Positions 1 to 8,855 of a DNA stretch of 64,000 nt are shown in pieces. This DNA comes from JAICXG01 sp036494545 (lineage in GTDB: Bacteria > Verrucomicrobiota > Verrucomicrobiia > Chthoniobacterales > UBA10450). How positions within the stretch are numbered: the first letter of the stretch is position 1; the number at the start of each line of letters is the position of its first letter. The DNA is taken from contig DASXOB010000007.1 in the NCBI GenBank assembly GCA_036494545.1, positions 62,001 through 126,000 on the forward strand. The letters are read 5' to 3'. The position numbers and the translations under genes were made by a program. The notes under the pieces were generated by a model. It saw nothing but the letters and a program-made list of their open reading frames with translations, did not search any database and was not told the origin of the DNA.

Positions 1-112
1 TGCGCAGCTCGAGCAGCGGTGCCTGAAGAATGAGCAAACTTTGCTGGAGTTGCGGGGCAAGGACCTGTTGCAGAGAAAGATTCTGCGATTGGTACATCCC
101 CGGACCGGCCAT
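1..112 (-). CDS. rpoN: RNA polymerase sigma-54 factor, N-terminal fragment (gene runs off the window)
   Basis: Only the first 37 codons lie in the window. Read on the minus strand from an ATG at 112 they give a Gln/Leu-rich segment containing NLSLQQVLAPQLQQSLLILQ. This is the classic region I of sigma-54, which contacts bacterial enhancer-binding proteins and the -12 promoter element. A second in-frame ATG at 97 (MYQSQNLSLQ) is an equally plausible start. The gene would direct RNA polymerase to -24/-12 promoters. It is divergent from the small secreted proteins that follow. The assignment rests on this short region only, but region I is distinctive. Confidence 0.78.
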   Translation of the reverse strand, partial: MAGPGMYQSQNLSLQQVLAPQLQQSLLILQAPLLELR

Positions 113-222
113 GCGCGAAGGGTAACGACGAGCATTCTCATCGCAAGCAGTTTTCGCGCCGCGACTCGCGGTGCATCCACGCGGGAACGTGAATTGCTTT
201 CTATCGAACCGAAAGCTTCCTT

Positions 223-453
223 ATGAAAAAGGTCATTCTCATTGGTACTTTGGTCGTTCTGGCCAGCTCGATCGGCGCGCAGTCGCCTGTGCCGATCACA
301 AGCAATCACCGACAATTGGACGCGCTTCTGCAACAGGTTCAGGCGCAACAGCAGCAGATCGCCGAGAACCAGGCGAAGATCGATGCCAAGCTGGCCTCCT
401 TAGCCGAAGCCATTCGGGTCGCGCGCATCTACGCCAGCCGGGGAGGCCACTAG
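223..453 (+). CDS. small secreted coiled-coil protein, function unknown (first of a pair)
   Basis: 76 residues. The N-terminus is a typical Sec signal peptide: MKK, then a hydrophobic stretch ending ASSIGAQ with cleavage probably after Ala. The mature part is about 55 residues, is Gln-rich (LLQQVQAQQQQIAENQAKID) and should form one amphipathic helix or coiled coil. It ends RVARIYASRGGH. The next gene starts 2 bases after the stop and has the same plan, so the two are probably one operon of periplasmic proteins. I do not recognise a family. Confidence 0.6.
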   Translation: MKKVILIGTLVVLASSIGAQSPVPITSNHRQLDALLQQVQAQQQQIAENQAKIDAKLASLAEAIRVARIYASRGGH

Positions 454-455
454 AA

Positions 456-746
456 ATGAAACTCGCCAGCTTGGCTCTGTTTCTCTTTCTTGGCGCAATG
501 AGCACGTCAGTCCGCGCTCAGACGCCCGTGCTGATCGTTATTCAGGCTGCCACGCCCGCCCAGGCCGCCATCCCCGCACCTCCGACGGCCTCAAATGTCG
601 CGGAGTCACCGGGAGCAATTGAACTTCTCCAGACGATGCAGGCGGCGAACGCCGATGTACTCAAGAAACAGCAGGCCGCTCTCGCCACTCTCGATGAATT
701 ACAGAAGGCGGCTGAGGAGCTAAAAATCTTCAGCAAACGCGGCTAA
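456..746 (+). CDS. small secreted coiled-coil protein, function unknown (second of a pair)
   Basis: 96 residues from the ATG at 456. An open frame continues upstream to 171, but that part overlaps the preceding gene and does not look like protein. A signal peptide (MKLASLALFLFLGAMSTSVRAQ) is followed by a Pro/Ala-rich linker and a C-terminal helix, with ending ELKIFSKRG. The layout and the closing residues resemble the preceding protein (LASLAEAIRVARIYASRGG against LATLDELQKAAEELKIFSKRG), which suggests an old tandem duplication. Function unknown. Confidence 0.6.
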   Translation: MKLASLALFLFLGAMSTSVRAQTPVLIVIQAATPAQAAIPAPPTASNVAESPGAIELLQTMQAANADVLKKQQAALATLDELQKAAEELKIFSKRG

Positions 747-860
747 CCAGTCAGTCGATTCCGTTCCTCTCGTCCGTCCGCTAAAAGCGTCGCTTTCCCT
801 CGCACTGCCATGGTGCATTTTGCCGGCAACCTGCTTAGGTTGCAGACCCATCCATCGCCG

Positions 861-2960
861 ATGAATAACGAACTAAGCGCCGCCGAAGACATTGCTGCTG
901 CCGCCGAGGCGCCGCATGCTCACAAGGGTTCGCCTATGACTGAGCTGGAACGTATTCGGCATTCTTGTGCTCACGTCCTCGCGACCGCAATCCTGAGAAT
1001 CTGGCCTGAGGCGCAGTTCGCCGCCGGGCCGCCGGTGGAAAACGGCTTCTATTATGACGTCGAACTGCCGCACCGCATTTCGCCGGAGGATTTCGAGAAG
1101 ATCGAGGCGGAGATGAAAAAGGAGATCAAGGCCAATCATCCGTTTCAACGTTCCGTTGTGACTCGCGATCAAGCGATCGCGATGGCAAAGCGTGGCGAGC
1201 TAGCCTCGTTAGGCGAACGTGATCAGCCGTCGAAATTCAAGCTCGATATTGTCGAAAACATTCCGCCGAATGAAGAAATCTCACTTTATCGCAACGGCGA
1301 TTTCCTTGACCTTTGCGCCGGACCGCACGTCATGCGCACTGGCAACATCGGCGCCTTTCGCCTGACGACCGTCGCCAGCGCCTACTACAAGGGCGACGAA
1401 CGCAACCCGCAGCTCCAACGCATCTACGGCACTGCCTTCAAGAACAAGACTCAGCTCGACGAATACTTCACCATGCTGGAGGAAGCGAAGAAGCGCGACC
1501 ATCGCAAGCTCGGGAAGGAGCTGGAGCTATTTACCTTCGACGACGATGTCGGTCCCGGGCTTCCGCTATGGTTGCCACGCGGCGCCGCGATGATCGAAGA
1601 GTTAGAAAAGCTGGCGAAGGAAACGGAGTTCGTCGCGGGTTATGAGCGGGTCCGGACGACTAATTTAGCTCGAGAGCGTCTCTATCTAAAGAGTGGGCAT
1701 CTTCCCTACTACGCCGAGTCGATGTTCCCGCCGATGACGTTATTGGAGGAAGCAGACCGCAAGAAAGTCGAGAACGTCAACGCTGCGCGAACCAGGCTGA
1801 TTTCATCTTTCGATGAAGCTACAAATCGTGCTTGGCAGAACATGACTGACGAGCTCACCGCTGAGAGCACGAGTGACAGCGAGCGCGCCCACCTAGTCGA
1901 GAAATTGGGGCTATTAAACCAGGCGCAAGATGTCGATCGCGATCGCATTGCTCAACTCGAGGCGCTCAGCCGTTCCTTCGGCGAGCGTTACTACCTCAAA
2001 GCGATGAACTGCCCGCATCATCATAAGCTTTACGCCGCGCTACCGCGCAGTTATCGCGACCTCCCTCTTCGCCTGGCCGAATATGGCTTCTGTCATCGAT
2101 ACGAGCAAAGTGGCGAACTCTTCGGTCTGATGCGTGTACGTTCCTTACAGATGAACGATGCACATATCTATTGCACACCGGAGCAGTTTGAGAGTGAGTT
2201 CAATGCTGTAAATCAGCTCTATCTCACCTACTTCAAGCTTTTCGGCATCGAAAAATACGTCATGCGTTTTTCGACTCATGAGCCGGCCAAGCTTGGACAG
2301 AAGTTCGTCGATGAGCCGGAGCTATGGAGGCAAACCGAAGATATGGTTCGGGGCGTCTTAAAGCGCAGCGGTATCAATTACGTCGAAGTTCCTAACGAAG
2401 CCGCCTTCTACGGTCCGAAAATTGATGTCCAGGTCTGGAGCGCGATCGGGCGTGAGTTTACCATCGCCACCAACCAGGTCGACTTTGCCCAGCCGAGACG
2501 TTTCGATCTTACCTACAAGGATAAGGATAACACGAATAAGACGCCACTCTGTATCCATCGTGCACCGTTAGGCACTCACGAGCGCTTCATCGGGTTTCTG
2601 ATCGAACATTACGCCGGTAACTTTCCGCTCTGGCTGAATCCTGAACAGGTTCGCATTCTTCCCATCGGCGACGAACCGGAACTCGTTAGTTACTCGCGTC
2701 AGATTCTGGATGAACTGCGCACGCGGCAAGTCCGCGCCACGCTCGACGATTCAAGTGACAAGATTAACGGCAAGATCCAGCGCGCCGAGCAAATGAAAGT
2801 CCACACCATGCTGGTCATCGGCAAGCGGGACCTGGAGGCCAACGCCGTTAGCGTACGCGTGCACGGGAAAGGCAACCTTGGCGCCAGGCCGAGAGACGAA
2901 GTGATCTCCAACATTCTTCTCGCGATTCAGCATCGCTTATCCGAGATGACTGCCACCTGA
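861..2960 (+). CDS. thrS: threonyl-tRNA synthetase without TGS domain and with an inserted helical segment
   Basis: Charges tRNA-Thr with threonine in the cytoplasm. The editing domain begins at RIRHSCAHVLA, with HSCAH and later a DLCAGPH motif. The class II core shows MFPPM, YYLKAMNCPHHHKLYA, YRYEQ-type FCHRYEQSGE, and the C-terminal anticodon-binding domain. The usual N-terminal TGS domain of about 60 residues is missing. Between MFPPMT and YYLKAMNCPHH, where most ThrRS have only a few residues, there are about 80 charged helical residues. Starts at 810, 861 (MNNELSAAED) and 936 (MTELERIRHS) are all possible; none has a strong ribosome site, and I chose 861 because the segment before it does not look like protein. 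Confidence 0.95.
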   Translation: MNNELSAAEDIAAAAEAPHAHKGSPMTELERIRHSCAHVLATAILRIWPEAQFAAGPPVENGFYYDVELPHRISPEDFEKIEAEMKKEIKANHPFQRSVVTRDQAIAMAKRGELASLGERDQPSKFKLDIVENIPPNEEISLYRNGDFLDLCAGPHVMRTGNIGAFRLTTVASAYYKGDERNPQLQRIYGTAFKNKTQLDEYFTMLEEAKKRDHRKLGKELELFTFDDDVGPGLPLWLPRGAAMIEELEKLAKETEFVAGYERVRTTNLARERLYLKSGHLPYYAESMFPPMTLLEEADRKKVENVNAARTRLISSFDEATNRAWQNMTDELTAESTSDSERAHLVEKLGLLNQAQDVDRDRIAQLEALSRSFGERYYLKAMNCPHHHKLYAALPRSYRDLPLRLAEYGFCHRYEQSGELFGLMRVRSLQMNDAHIYCTPEQFESEFNAVNQLYLTYFKLFGIEKYVMRFSTHEPAKLGQKFVDEPELWRQTEDMVRGVLKRSGINYVEVPNEAAFYGPKIDVQVWSAIGREFTIATNQVDFAQPRRFDLTYKDKDNTNKTPLCIHRAPLGTHERFIGFLIEHYAGNFPLWLNPEQVRILPIGDEPELVSYSRQILDELRTRQVRATLDDSSDKINGKIQRAEQMKVHTMLVIGKRDLEANAVSVRVHGKGNLGARPRDEVISNILLAIQHRLSEMTAT

Positions 2961-2964
2961 GTCG

Positions 2965-3399
2965 TTACTCAGTCTTTGTCCAAATTGCAGTACGGCCAAG
3001 AAACGGCAGGCCGAGGATGAAGCCGCGCAGAGTGAGCTTGTCGCCTTCGAAGGTAATTTGGCAATCGTAGGTCTTGCCATTCTTTGGATCGTAAATGCGT
3101 CCGCCTTTATAGCTATTCGGGTCGTCGGTCTTGTGCAGGTCGTGCAGAATAACGAGTCCAAGCGTAGGACGATCGCGGTGCGCTGGATCCGGATTATTCT
3201 TGTCCACCTTTGGTTTGCCGTCGGCATTCGGTTCCTTGAGCCAAACGATTTTTGCCTCGAAACTGGAGCCTTCCTGGTAAATCTCCACTTTGGCGTCGCC
3301 CTCCTCGTTTAGCCAAAGGCCGCAAAGTTGATCTCGCGGCGCGTCGGCCGCGATGAGCAGTAGCCCAAGCAATCCGGCAATGACCTTCGCGCAGCGCAT
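2965..3399 (-). CDS. secreted DUF2147 family protein
   Basis: 144 residues with a signal peptide (MRCAKVIAGLLGLLLIAADA). The mature part has the DUF2147 pattern: CGLWLNEEGDAKVEIYQEG near the start, then RIYDPKNGKTYDCQITFEG and a closing TLRGFILGLPFLGRTAIWTK. Members are small periplasmic or extracellular beta-rich proteins of unknown biochemical role. The stop lies 4 bases from the convergent thrS stop, with no hairpin between them. Confidence 0.8.
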   Translation of the reverse strand: MRCAKVIAGLLGLLLIAADAPRDQLCGLWLNEEGDAKVEIYQEGSSFEAKIVWLKEPNADGKPKVDKNNPDPAHRDRPTLGLVILHDLHKTDDPNSYKGGRIYDPKNGKTYDCQITFEGDKLTLRGFILGLPFLGRTAIWTKTE

Positions 3400-3597
3400 T
3401 TGCCAGCGTTAAACGCGAATGCCAGTGTGCCGCAAGCATGATTTGGCAAATCGGTCTTTCGCCAGAAGAGCCCTTTTACCCTAACGATCTGCGCTTGCGA
3501 TCGTTTCAAGATGCTAAAGCTTAACTAGCTCGCGCCTGCGATTCTCTCTCCGCGACGGAATTTCACCCTAACGAACGCAAACGCCGTGGTCATGCGT

Positions 3598-4533
3598 TCA
3601 GAATTCGCCCTGAAAAACGAGAGAGCCGTAAGGTGCGCCCTCCTCGTAGTGATAGCGCACGTCCGTGCGATGGAAATCGAACTGCCGATAAGGCGCGTAG
3701 CCGCCTTCGAGAGTGAACGTGAGCGAAGAATTGATTTTCCAGGAAAGGCCCGCCCCGGCGCGCACTTCCTCATAGCTTAACCAGGCGTTGTTTAAAGCGG
3801 TGTCGCCATGGCTGTCGCCGAAGTGATCATCGACGCGGAAAGTGTTGGCCTTAATGTTAGCTCCGGCGTAGAGCGTTGCGCTGCGGCTCAATTCATATTC
3901 GAGCCGCGGGGCAGGCAGGATAGCGTTCAAGACCCAGTGCTGGGCAAACTTCCAGCGAATCCCGCCACCGGGCAAAACCGGATAATGACCTTGAATATTT
4001 ACCCCAACGCCGAGCACAAGTTGCAGTTCCGGGCTGTAAATGTAGGTGCCTCCCAGAACGAAAGGGACGTTAAAGGAATCGCCGTCGAGATGGTTGAAGG
4101 TCGTGCCGTAAAAACCCGGCTGAGCTTCAAAGCGAACAAGGATCGAATCGGAAAATTTTGTGTCGAGCCCAACGACAGAATTGGTCGCCTGCAGAGTGTT
4201 CGGCAACTGCTGGCCGCCATCGGGGAATCCTAACGAATAGCGTTCCCATTGCGCCCCAAGGCGCAAAATTCCAAAGCTGACACGTGGCGCGTAAACGAAA
4301 AGGAGGTTCGAGTAGTACTCGTCGAAATTGTTGACGGCGCGTCGACCGCGCGCCACGTCGGCGCCGCCAAGATAGGCCTGTTCGATGGCAAACTCGGCCG
4401 AGAATCGATAGGGCTCTTCAATCACCGGTTCGTTAGGCGTCGGCGCCGCTGACTGCTTGTCTTCGCCCGCGGAAAGTGAGATCGCCAGCGTGCTGCAGAG
4501 AAAATCGAGCAGGATGAAAAGGCGTAATGTCAT
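3598..4533 (-). CDS. outer-membrane beta-barrel protein, DUF6268-like (copy A)
   Basis: 311 residues with a signal peptide ending around SLSAG. The rest alternates aromatic and polar residues, as in a beta-barrel of 10-14 strands, and ends in a terminal Phe (GSLVFQGEF), the usual C-terminal signal for Bam insertion. Its ATG overlaps the stop of the upstream gene by 4 bases, so translation of the two is coupled. It resembles the barrel at 8856-9776: both share patterns such as FEAQPGFY against SIRPGFY, DSFNVPFVLGG against SSFDVPISLG, and a closing RQFDF against REFDFDR. Role unknown, perhaps an outer-membrane partner of the nearby ABC exporter. Confidence 0.75.
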   Translation of the reverse strand: MTLRLFILLDFLCSTLAISLSAGEDKQSAAPTPNEPVIEEPYRFSAEFAIEQAYLGGADVARGRRAVNNFDEYYSNLLFVYAPRVSFGILRLGAQWERYSLGFPDGGQQLPNTLQATNSVVGLDTKFSDSILVRFEAQPGFYGTTFNHLDGDSFNVPFVLGGTYIYSPELQLVLGVGVNIQGHYPVLPGGGIRWKFAQHWVLNAILPAPRLEYELSRSATLYAGANIKANTFRVDDHFGDSHGDTALNNAWLSYEEVRAGAGLSWKINSSLTFTLEGGYAPYRQFDFHRTDVRYHYEEGAPYGSLVFQGEF

Positions 4534-5531
4534 CGTGAAGCTTCGCGTTGAACGATGGTGGCCGCCTTCAAAATATCCTTGCGCATTGCTGACTCAGAAG
4601 CGAGGCGCTCAACACCGTGAAGGTCGCCTAACGAGTTAGCGGAAATGAAATCGCCCCGCCAGATAAGAGTGGCGGCGCGCCCGTCGAGATCGATCGGCCA
4701 GAGCTGGTAAAGAGTCAGCGCAACGTTGTAGCCGCCGCTTGCGTAATAGAGACCGTCGGCGATTTGTGCGCCGTCGCCCGACGTCGAGCGGGTGTAGGAA
4801 GCGCCGAGCGTAAGAACGCCATCATTTTCAACCTGCAGCAGCTCCCAATAAAGATCGGGCCGGAGCGATCCTTTGCCGCCGACGAGACCGGTGTTGCCGA
4901 GAAATCCGCCAAACTGGCGGCTGACCTTGGGCTGTTGCCTAACGAGTCCGGAAAAATCCTGTCCAGGCTGAACCGGATTGCGGGTGTGACTGTAGGCTGC
5001 TTCACCGACCGCCCCGCGCGCGACGAAATCCTGAGTGCGTTTTGCGAGCAGATTTGCCCAAAAGGCAAAGACAGGCTGGCTGCTGGAATACTTCCGGGCT
5101 TCCTCCTGGCTAATCTGGAGTTCTGGCGACATCTTCTTCGTCGCCTCGCTCAATGACTCGACTGCGCCATTGTTAGGCGGATTGTTCAGTCGGGAAAAGT
5201 TTGCCGCGGTCGGAGAGGCCGGCAGATCGGAATGGAGAAAGACTTTGAGCTCCCGATGTTCGGTCGGATTAAATTGCTTCATTCGCGCGATGACCTGAGC
5301 GGGTGGCTTCGGAACGACAAAACAACTCTGGGAGGAAAGGTAGCGTGCCGTGCTCATCGGAGCGCCGGTCGCGGTTTTGATCTGGCCTTTCGCCAGCTCG
5401 GCAAGATCGATTTTGCCAAAGACGGAAAACTCCGCCATTTCCGAAAGCGCGTCGGCCGCGTGCCCGACAAGTGGCCAACCGAGGAGCAAGGCGATGACGA
5501 ACAGAAAAGAGCGTTGTGAGATCAACTTCAT
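4530..5531 (-). CDS. secreted protein of unknown function (copy A of a duplicated pair)
   Basis: 333 residues from the ATG at 5531, where a clear signal peptide begins (MKLISQRSFLFVIALLLGWPLVGHAAD). The frame is open upstream to 5705, but that part overlaps the promoter of the divergent ABC gene. The C-terminal third (DLYWELLQVENDGVLTLGAS, then LTLYQLWPIDLDG, then LIWRGDFISANSLGDLHGVER) matches the protein at 7835-8836 in order and spacing. Length is also the same. No catalytic motif seen. Likely periplasmic and working with the barrel encoded just downstream. Confidence 0.7.
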   Translation of the reverse strand: MKLISQRSFLFVIALLLGWPLVGHAADALSEMAEFSVFGKIDLAELAKGQIKTATGAPMSTARYLSSQSCFVVPKPPAQVIARMKQFNPTEHRELKVFLHSDLPASPTAANFSRLNNPPNNGAVESLSEATKKMSPELQISQEEARKYSSSQPVFAFWANLLAKRTQDFVARGAVGEAAYSHTRNPVQPGQDFSGLVRQQPKVSRQFGGFLGNTGLVGGKGSLRPDLYWELLQVENDGVLTLGASYTRSTSGDGAQIADGLYYASGGYNVALTLYQLWPIDLDGRAATLIWRGDFISANSLGDLHGVERLASESAMRKDILKAATIVQREASR

Positions 5532-5688
5532 ATGCAAAAAAATGCGCCTAACGATACAAGCAGTCTTCTTTTCCAAGTCTTGAACGAATGTCTCGTCTGT
5601 CAACGAATAGCAATGACGCGGCCTTGCAAAGAAGACGCTTTTCCCTAGGGAGAGACCGAATGGATATCGGGAGACGTTTCCTTTTCGA

Positions 5689-6642
5689 ATGAGCGACACG
5701 ATCATTTGCCTCGATGGCCTAACGAAAACCTACGGTGACTTGGAGGCAGTGCGCAATCTTTCCTTTCGGATCCATCGCGGAGAAATTTTTGGTTTTTTGG
5801 GCGCGAACGGAGCGGGAAAAACGACCACGATGAGAATGCTTTGCGGGCTGGTGCGACCGACCGCGGGCGAGGCGACGATCGATGGCCGGGATGTCTGGCG
5901 CCAGCGTTATGTGGTGCGGTCCAAGTTTGGTTACATGGCACAGAGGTTCAGTCTTTATCGGGACCTGACGGTACTGGAGAACATGCGTTTCTTTGCCGGT
6001 GCGTATCATGTTCCGCCTAACCAAGTCCTGAAACGAATCGCGCGCATCCTCGAGCAGATCGATCTAAGAGCGAAACGCGATGTAGCGGCCGGAAGCCTTT
6101 CCGGCGGAATGCGACAGCTGCTCGCGCTGGGCTGTGCGCTGGTGCACGAGCCGCCGCTGCTTTTTCTTGACGAACCGACGTCCGGTCTCGATCCCGTGCA
6201 CCGCCAACAAATGTGGGATCTGCTTTACGAACTGAGCAGCAGCGGGATTACCATTTTCGTGACCACTCACTACATGGACGAAGCGGCGCGCTGTACCGAA
6301 GTGGGATTTTTGCATCAAGGCCGGTTGTTGGCGAAGGCGCCGCCCCGCGCACTCAAGGGAACCTTTAAAGCAAAGGTACTCGAGCTCGATGCCAAACCGG
6401 CGATGCCCGCACTCGTTAAGCTGCGAGAAATCCCGGGCGTACTCGGCGTTTCGCTGCGTAGCGGAAGTCTGCGCGTTTATGCGCCGGAAGCAGAGAGGTT
6501 GCTCGCGGAATGGCAGCGGGAATGGCCGTTTCCCGAGATCCAATTGCTCGGCCATCGCTGGGGCGAGCCCGACATGGAAGACGTTTTTACGGCTTACTCG
6601 CAAGGTTACCACGCCATGCTCAACCCAGGAGCAATCCAATGA
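5689..6642 (+). CDS. ABC transporter ATP-binding protein (ABC-2 exporter)
   Basis: 317 residues. Walker A is GANGAGKTT, the ABC signature is LSGGMRQLLALG, Walker B is LLFLDEPTSGLDP and the H-loop is TTHYMDEAARC. This is the DrrA/CcmA-like subfamily that powers ABC-2 type exporters. The C-terminal 80 residues form the extra domain often seen in such ATPases. The stop overlaps the start of the permease gene (ATGA), so the two form a coupled operon. The substrate cannot be read from the sequence; genes on both sides encode secreted and outer-membrane proteins. Confidence 0.93.
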   Translation: MSDTIICLDGLTKTYGDLEAVRNLSFRIHRGEIFGFLGANGAGKTTTMRMLCGLVRPTAGEATIDGRDVWRQRYVVRSKFGYMAQRFSLYRDLTVLENMRFFAGAYHVPPNQVLKRIARILEQIDLRAKRDVAAGSLSGGMRQLLALGCALVHEPPLLFLDEPTSGLDPVHRQQMWDLLYELSSSGITIFVTTHYMDEAARCTEVGFLHQGRLLAKAPPRALKGTFKAKVLELDAKPAMPALVKLREIPGVLGVSLRSGSLRVYAPEAERLLAEWQREWPFPEIQLLGHRWGEPDMEDVFTAYSQGYHAMLNPGAIQ

Positions 6643-7826
6643 GCGGCCGCGCGTCTCTGCAGGCGATTGGGAGCGTCGCGGTGAAGGAATTTATCCACAT
6701 CTATCGTGACTGGCGCATTCTCGTGCTGCTGCTGATTCTGCCACCCGTTTTCACCCTGATTTTCGGCCACGCCTTCGAGCAGACGAGTGCGACGGATGTA
6801 CCGGCGCTCCTGGAAAATCGGGACCATTCTCCGGAGAGCGATGAGTTTGTCAGGCATCTGCAGGCCGGCTCTATCTTCCGCTGGAAGATGAAACAAAAAA
6901 TCAGCGGGAACCCGGATCTCTTGCGCGAGCAGGTGCAGGCTGCACTGGTGATTCCTTCCGGTTGGGGCGCGAGCCTGAAGAATGGCGATCCGATTGCACT
7001 TCCGCTTTATCTGGATGGTAGTGACACAAATACGGCAAGCGAGCTGGAAGGCCGGGTACAGGAGAGTCTGGCTGATTTCCAGAAAAAACAGCTCGATAAT
7101 ACCGTGGAGAATTTGCCGGACGAGGTCATCGAGCTTGGGAAGAAATTACCGCTCGACGTGCGCAAGCAATTTGTCTCCGCCATGACCCAATGGGGCCTGC
7201 AGGCGCATGTGCTCTACAACCCGCAGCAGCGCTTCATCGAATATGTCGTGCCGGGCGTGATCGGGATCATTTTGCAACTGCTCACTGTCACCCTTACCGC
7301 CTGCACGATCGCGCGCGAATTGGAAGCCGGCACACTCTATCAGCTGATGGTCACTTCGCTGCGCCGAGGCGAGATTGTTATTGGAAAAATCCTGCCCTAC
7401 CTCGCAATTTCGATCGTTCTCATTCTCGTGGTGATAGTCGTGGCGGGCTGGCATTTTCACGTGCCCTTTCACCAGCCATTTGTCCTTGGGGTGATTTGCC
7501 TGCTCTTCTTGCTTTGTTCGTTAGGCCTGGGTTTGCTCATCTCCGCGTTTTCGCGCACCCAAACTCAGGCGATCCAGCTCTCAGTTTTTTTTCTCCTGCC
7601 AATATTTGTGCTTTCAGGTGCGTTCGCACCGCTGGAACGCTTGCCCAAGGCGATAGGCTACCTCGCGGAATGTTTTCCGCTGACCCACTTTTGCCGTGCT
7701 TTCCGACTGGTGAACCTTTATCGGGCTGGGCCGGGATTTTATGGAGGAGATTTGCTTTTCCTCTTTCTCGGCGCGGTGCTGACTTTTTTCGGAGCGGCGC
7801 TCTTACTCAAGAGAATTCATGAATAA
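6639..7826 (+). CDS. ABC-2 type transporter permease
   Basis: 395 residues from the ATG at 6639, which overlaps the ATPase stop. One N-terminal membrane segment (ILVLLLILPPVFTLIFGHAF) is followed by a large extracytoplasmic region of about 180 residues and then five hydrophobic segments, the topology of YbhR/YhiI-type ABC-2 permeases. The inner helices contain LMVTSLRRGEIVIGKILPY, typical of the ABC2 membrane domain. Half of an exporter with the preceding ATPase. Confidence 0.92.
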   Translation: MSGRASLQAIGSVAVKEFIHIYRDWRILVLLLILPPVFTLIFGHAFEQTSATDVPALLENRDHSPESDEFVRHLQAGSIFRWKMKQKISGNPDLLREQVQAALVIPSGWGASLKNGDPIALPLYLDGSDTNTASELEGRVQESLADFQKKQLDNTVENLPDEVIELGKKLPLDVRKQFVSAMTQWGLQAHVLYNPQQRFIEYVVPGVIGIILQLLTVTLTACTIARELEAGTLYQLMVTSLRRGEIVIGKILPYLAISIVLILVVIVVAGWHFHVPFHQPFVLGVICLLFLLCSLGLGLLISAFSRTQTQAIQLSVFFLLPIFVLSGAFAPLERLPKAIGYLAECFPLTHFCRAFRLVNLYRAGPGFYGGDLLFLFLGAVLTFFGAALLLKRIHE

Positions 7827-7834
7827 CGAGATGC

Positions 7835-8836
7835 CTAACGGCGTTTTTCGAGCTCGGCGCGGAACTCCTTGATCGTCCGCACCGTCTCCTCGGTCTGAAG
7901 TTTGCCCGCCACGAAACGATCGACTCCGCCGAGGTAACTGCGAAACAACGCTGAGACAAAACTGACCTGCCAGACAAGCGTACCATTTTCCACTGGCCAG
8001 AGCTGGTAAAGGTCGATCGACATGAAGTAGGTATCGGAGGGATAGTAAACGCAGTTGATGAGCTGCCAGGAGGTGTCTCCCTTCTGCGCTGCAACAAGGC
8101 CGAGCTGCAGAGTCGTGTGCTCGTGCACCACGTAGGCCTCCCAATAGGAAACCGCTTCGCTGGCCGGCTTGCCGTCAACCGTCAGAGGCTGCGAATTAAT
8201 GATCGGTTCGAAATGCTTTGCCGTGTTGGGTGCGAGACCTAACAGCCCGCGAAACTCGGTCAGGGGCGAAATCTTTCGGCCGCTCCAGTAAGGCGGCACC
8301 GCGGCCAAACCGCCGCGCGCGAAGGCGGCAGCGCGACCGTGCATGATTTCCTGCCACGCAGTGTCACCATCTTTCCCCCGGACCAGTGCAAGTTCCTCGT
8401 TCGTAAGGTGAAGATCTTGAACAGAAGAGCCGCGGCTTACTTCTGCGATGCGATCGAGCAGCCATTTGTCGTTAGGCGAATTTACCTGCAAACGGAGCGT
8501 CTTGAAATCGCCCGCGCTGCCGGGAAGAACGTACTCGTGATAAAGCCGAATCTCGGGATCGTGATGTTCTACCGGGTCCCAATGGAGCAAGGCACCGCCC
8601 ACCGTGGCTATTGGAGCAGAAACGAAATAGCTCGATTGAAGATGAACCCCTCGCGGAAAGTCGCCTAACGAGCCGCGTTCAACCACGATTTCGCCCCGTT
8701 TCAGGCGCGCCAGGTCGAGGGACGGCAGATAGGAAAGCGATTTAATCTGCTCCAAGGGCGTGACGGCCCACAGGGTGGGAAGCAGGGCCAGAAAAATAAG
8801 GAAAACGGCGATGGTTCTGCCTGACGAACTTTTCAC
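7835..8836 (-). CDS. secreted protein of unknown function (copy B of a duplicated pair)
   Basis: 333 residues with a signal peptide (MKSSSGRTIAVFLIFLALLPTLWAV). It is a paralogue of the protein at 4530-5531: SYWEAYVVHEHTTLQLGLVA, MSIDLYQLWPVENGTLVWQ and VSFVSALFRSYLGGVDRFVA line up with the copy A motifs. It ends 8 bases from the convergent ABC permease stop. The paired barrel gene lies upstream here, whereas in copy A it lies downstream. Function unknown; a periplasmic place is likely. Confidence 0.7.
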   Translation of the reverse strand: MKSSSGRTIAVFLIFLALLPTLWAVTPLEQIKSLSYLPSLDLARLKRGEIVVERGSLGDFPRGVHLQSSYFVSAPIATVGGALLHWDPVEHHDPEIRLYHEYVLPGSAGDFKTLRLQVNSPNDKWLLDRIAEVSRGSSVQDLHLTNEELALVRGKDGDTAWQEIMHGRAAAFARGGLAAVPPYWSGRKISPLTEFRGLLGLAPNTAKHFEPIINSQPLTVDGKPASEAVSYWEAYVVHEHTTLQLGLVAAQKGDTSWQLINCVYYPSDTYFMSIDLYQLWPVENGTLVWQVSFVSALFRSYLGGVDRFVAGKLQTEETVRTIKEFRAELEKRR

Positions 8837-8855
8837 CTCTTCGCCGTGAGCTTTC

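Noticed and set aside
171..455. upstream extension of the second small secreted protein
   Set aside because: It overlaps the first small gene; the signal peptide clearly starts at 456.
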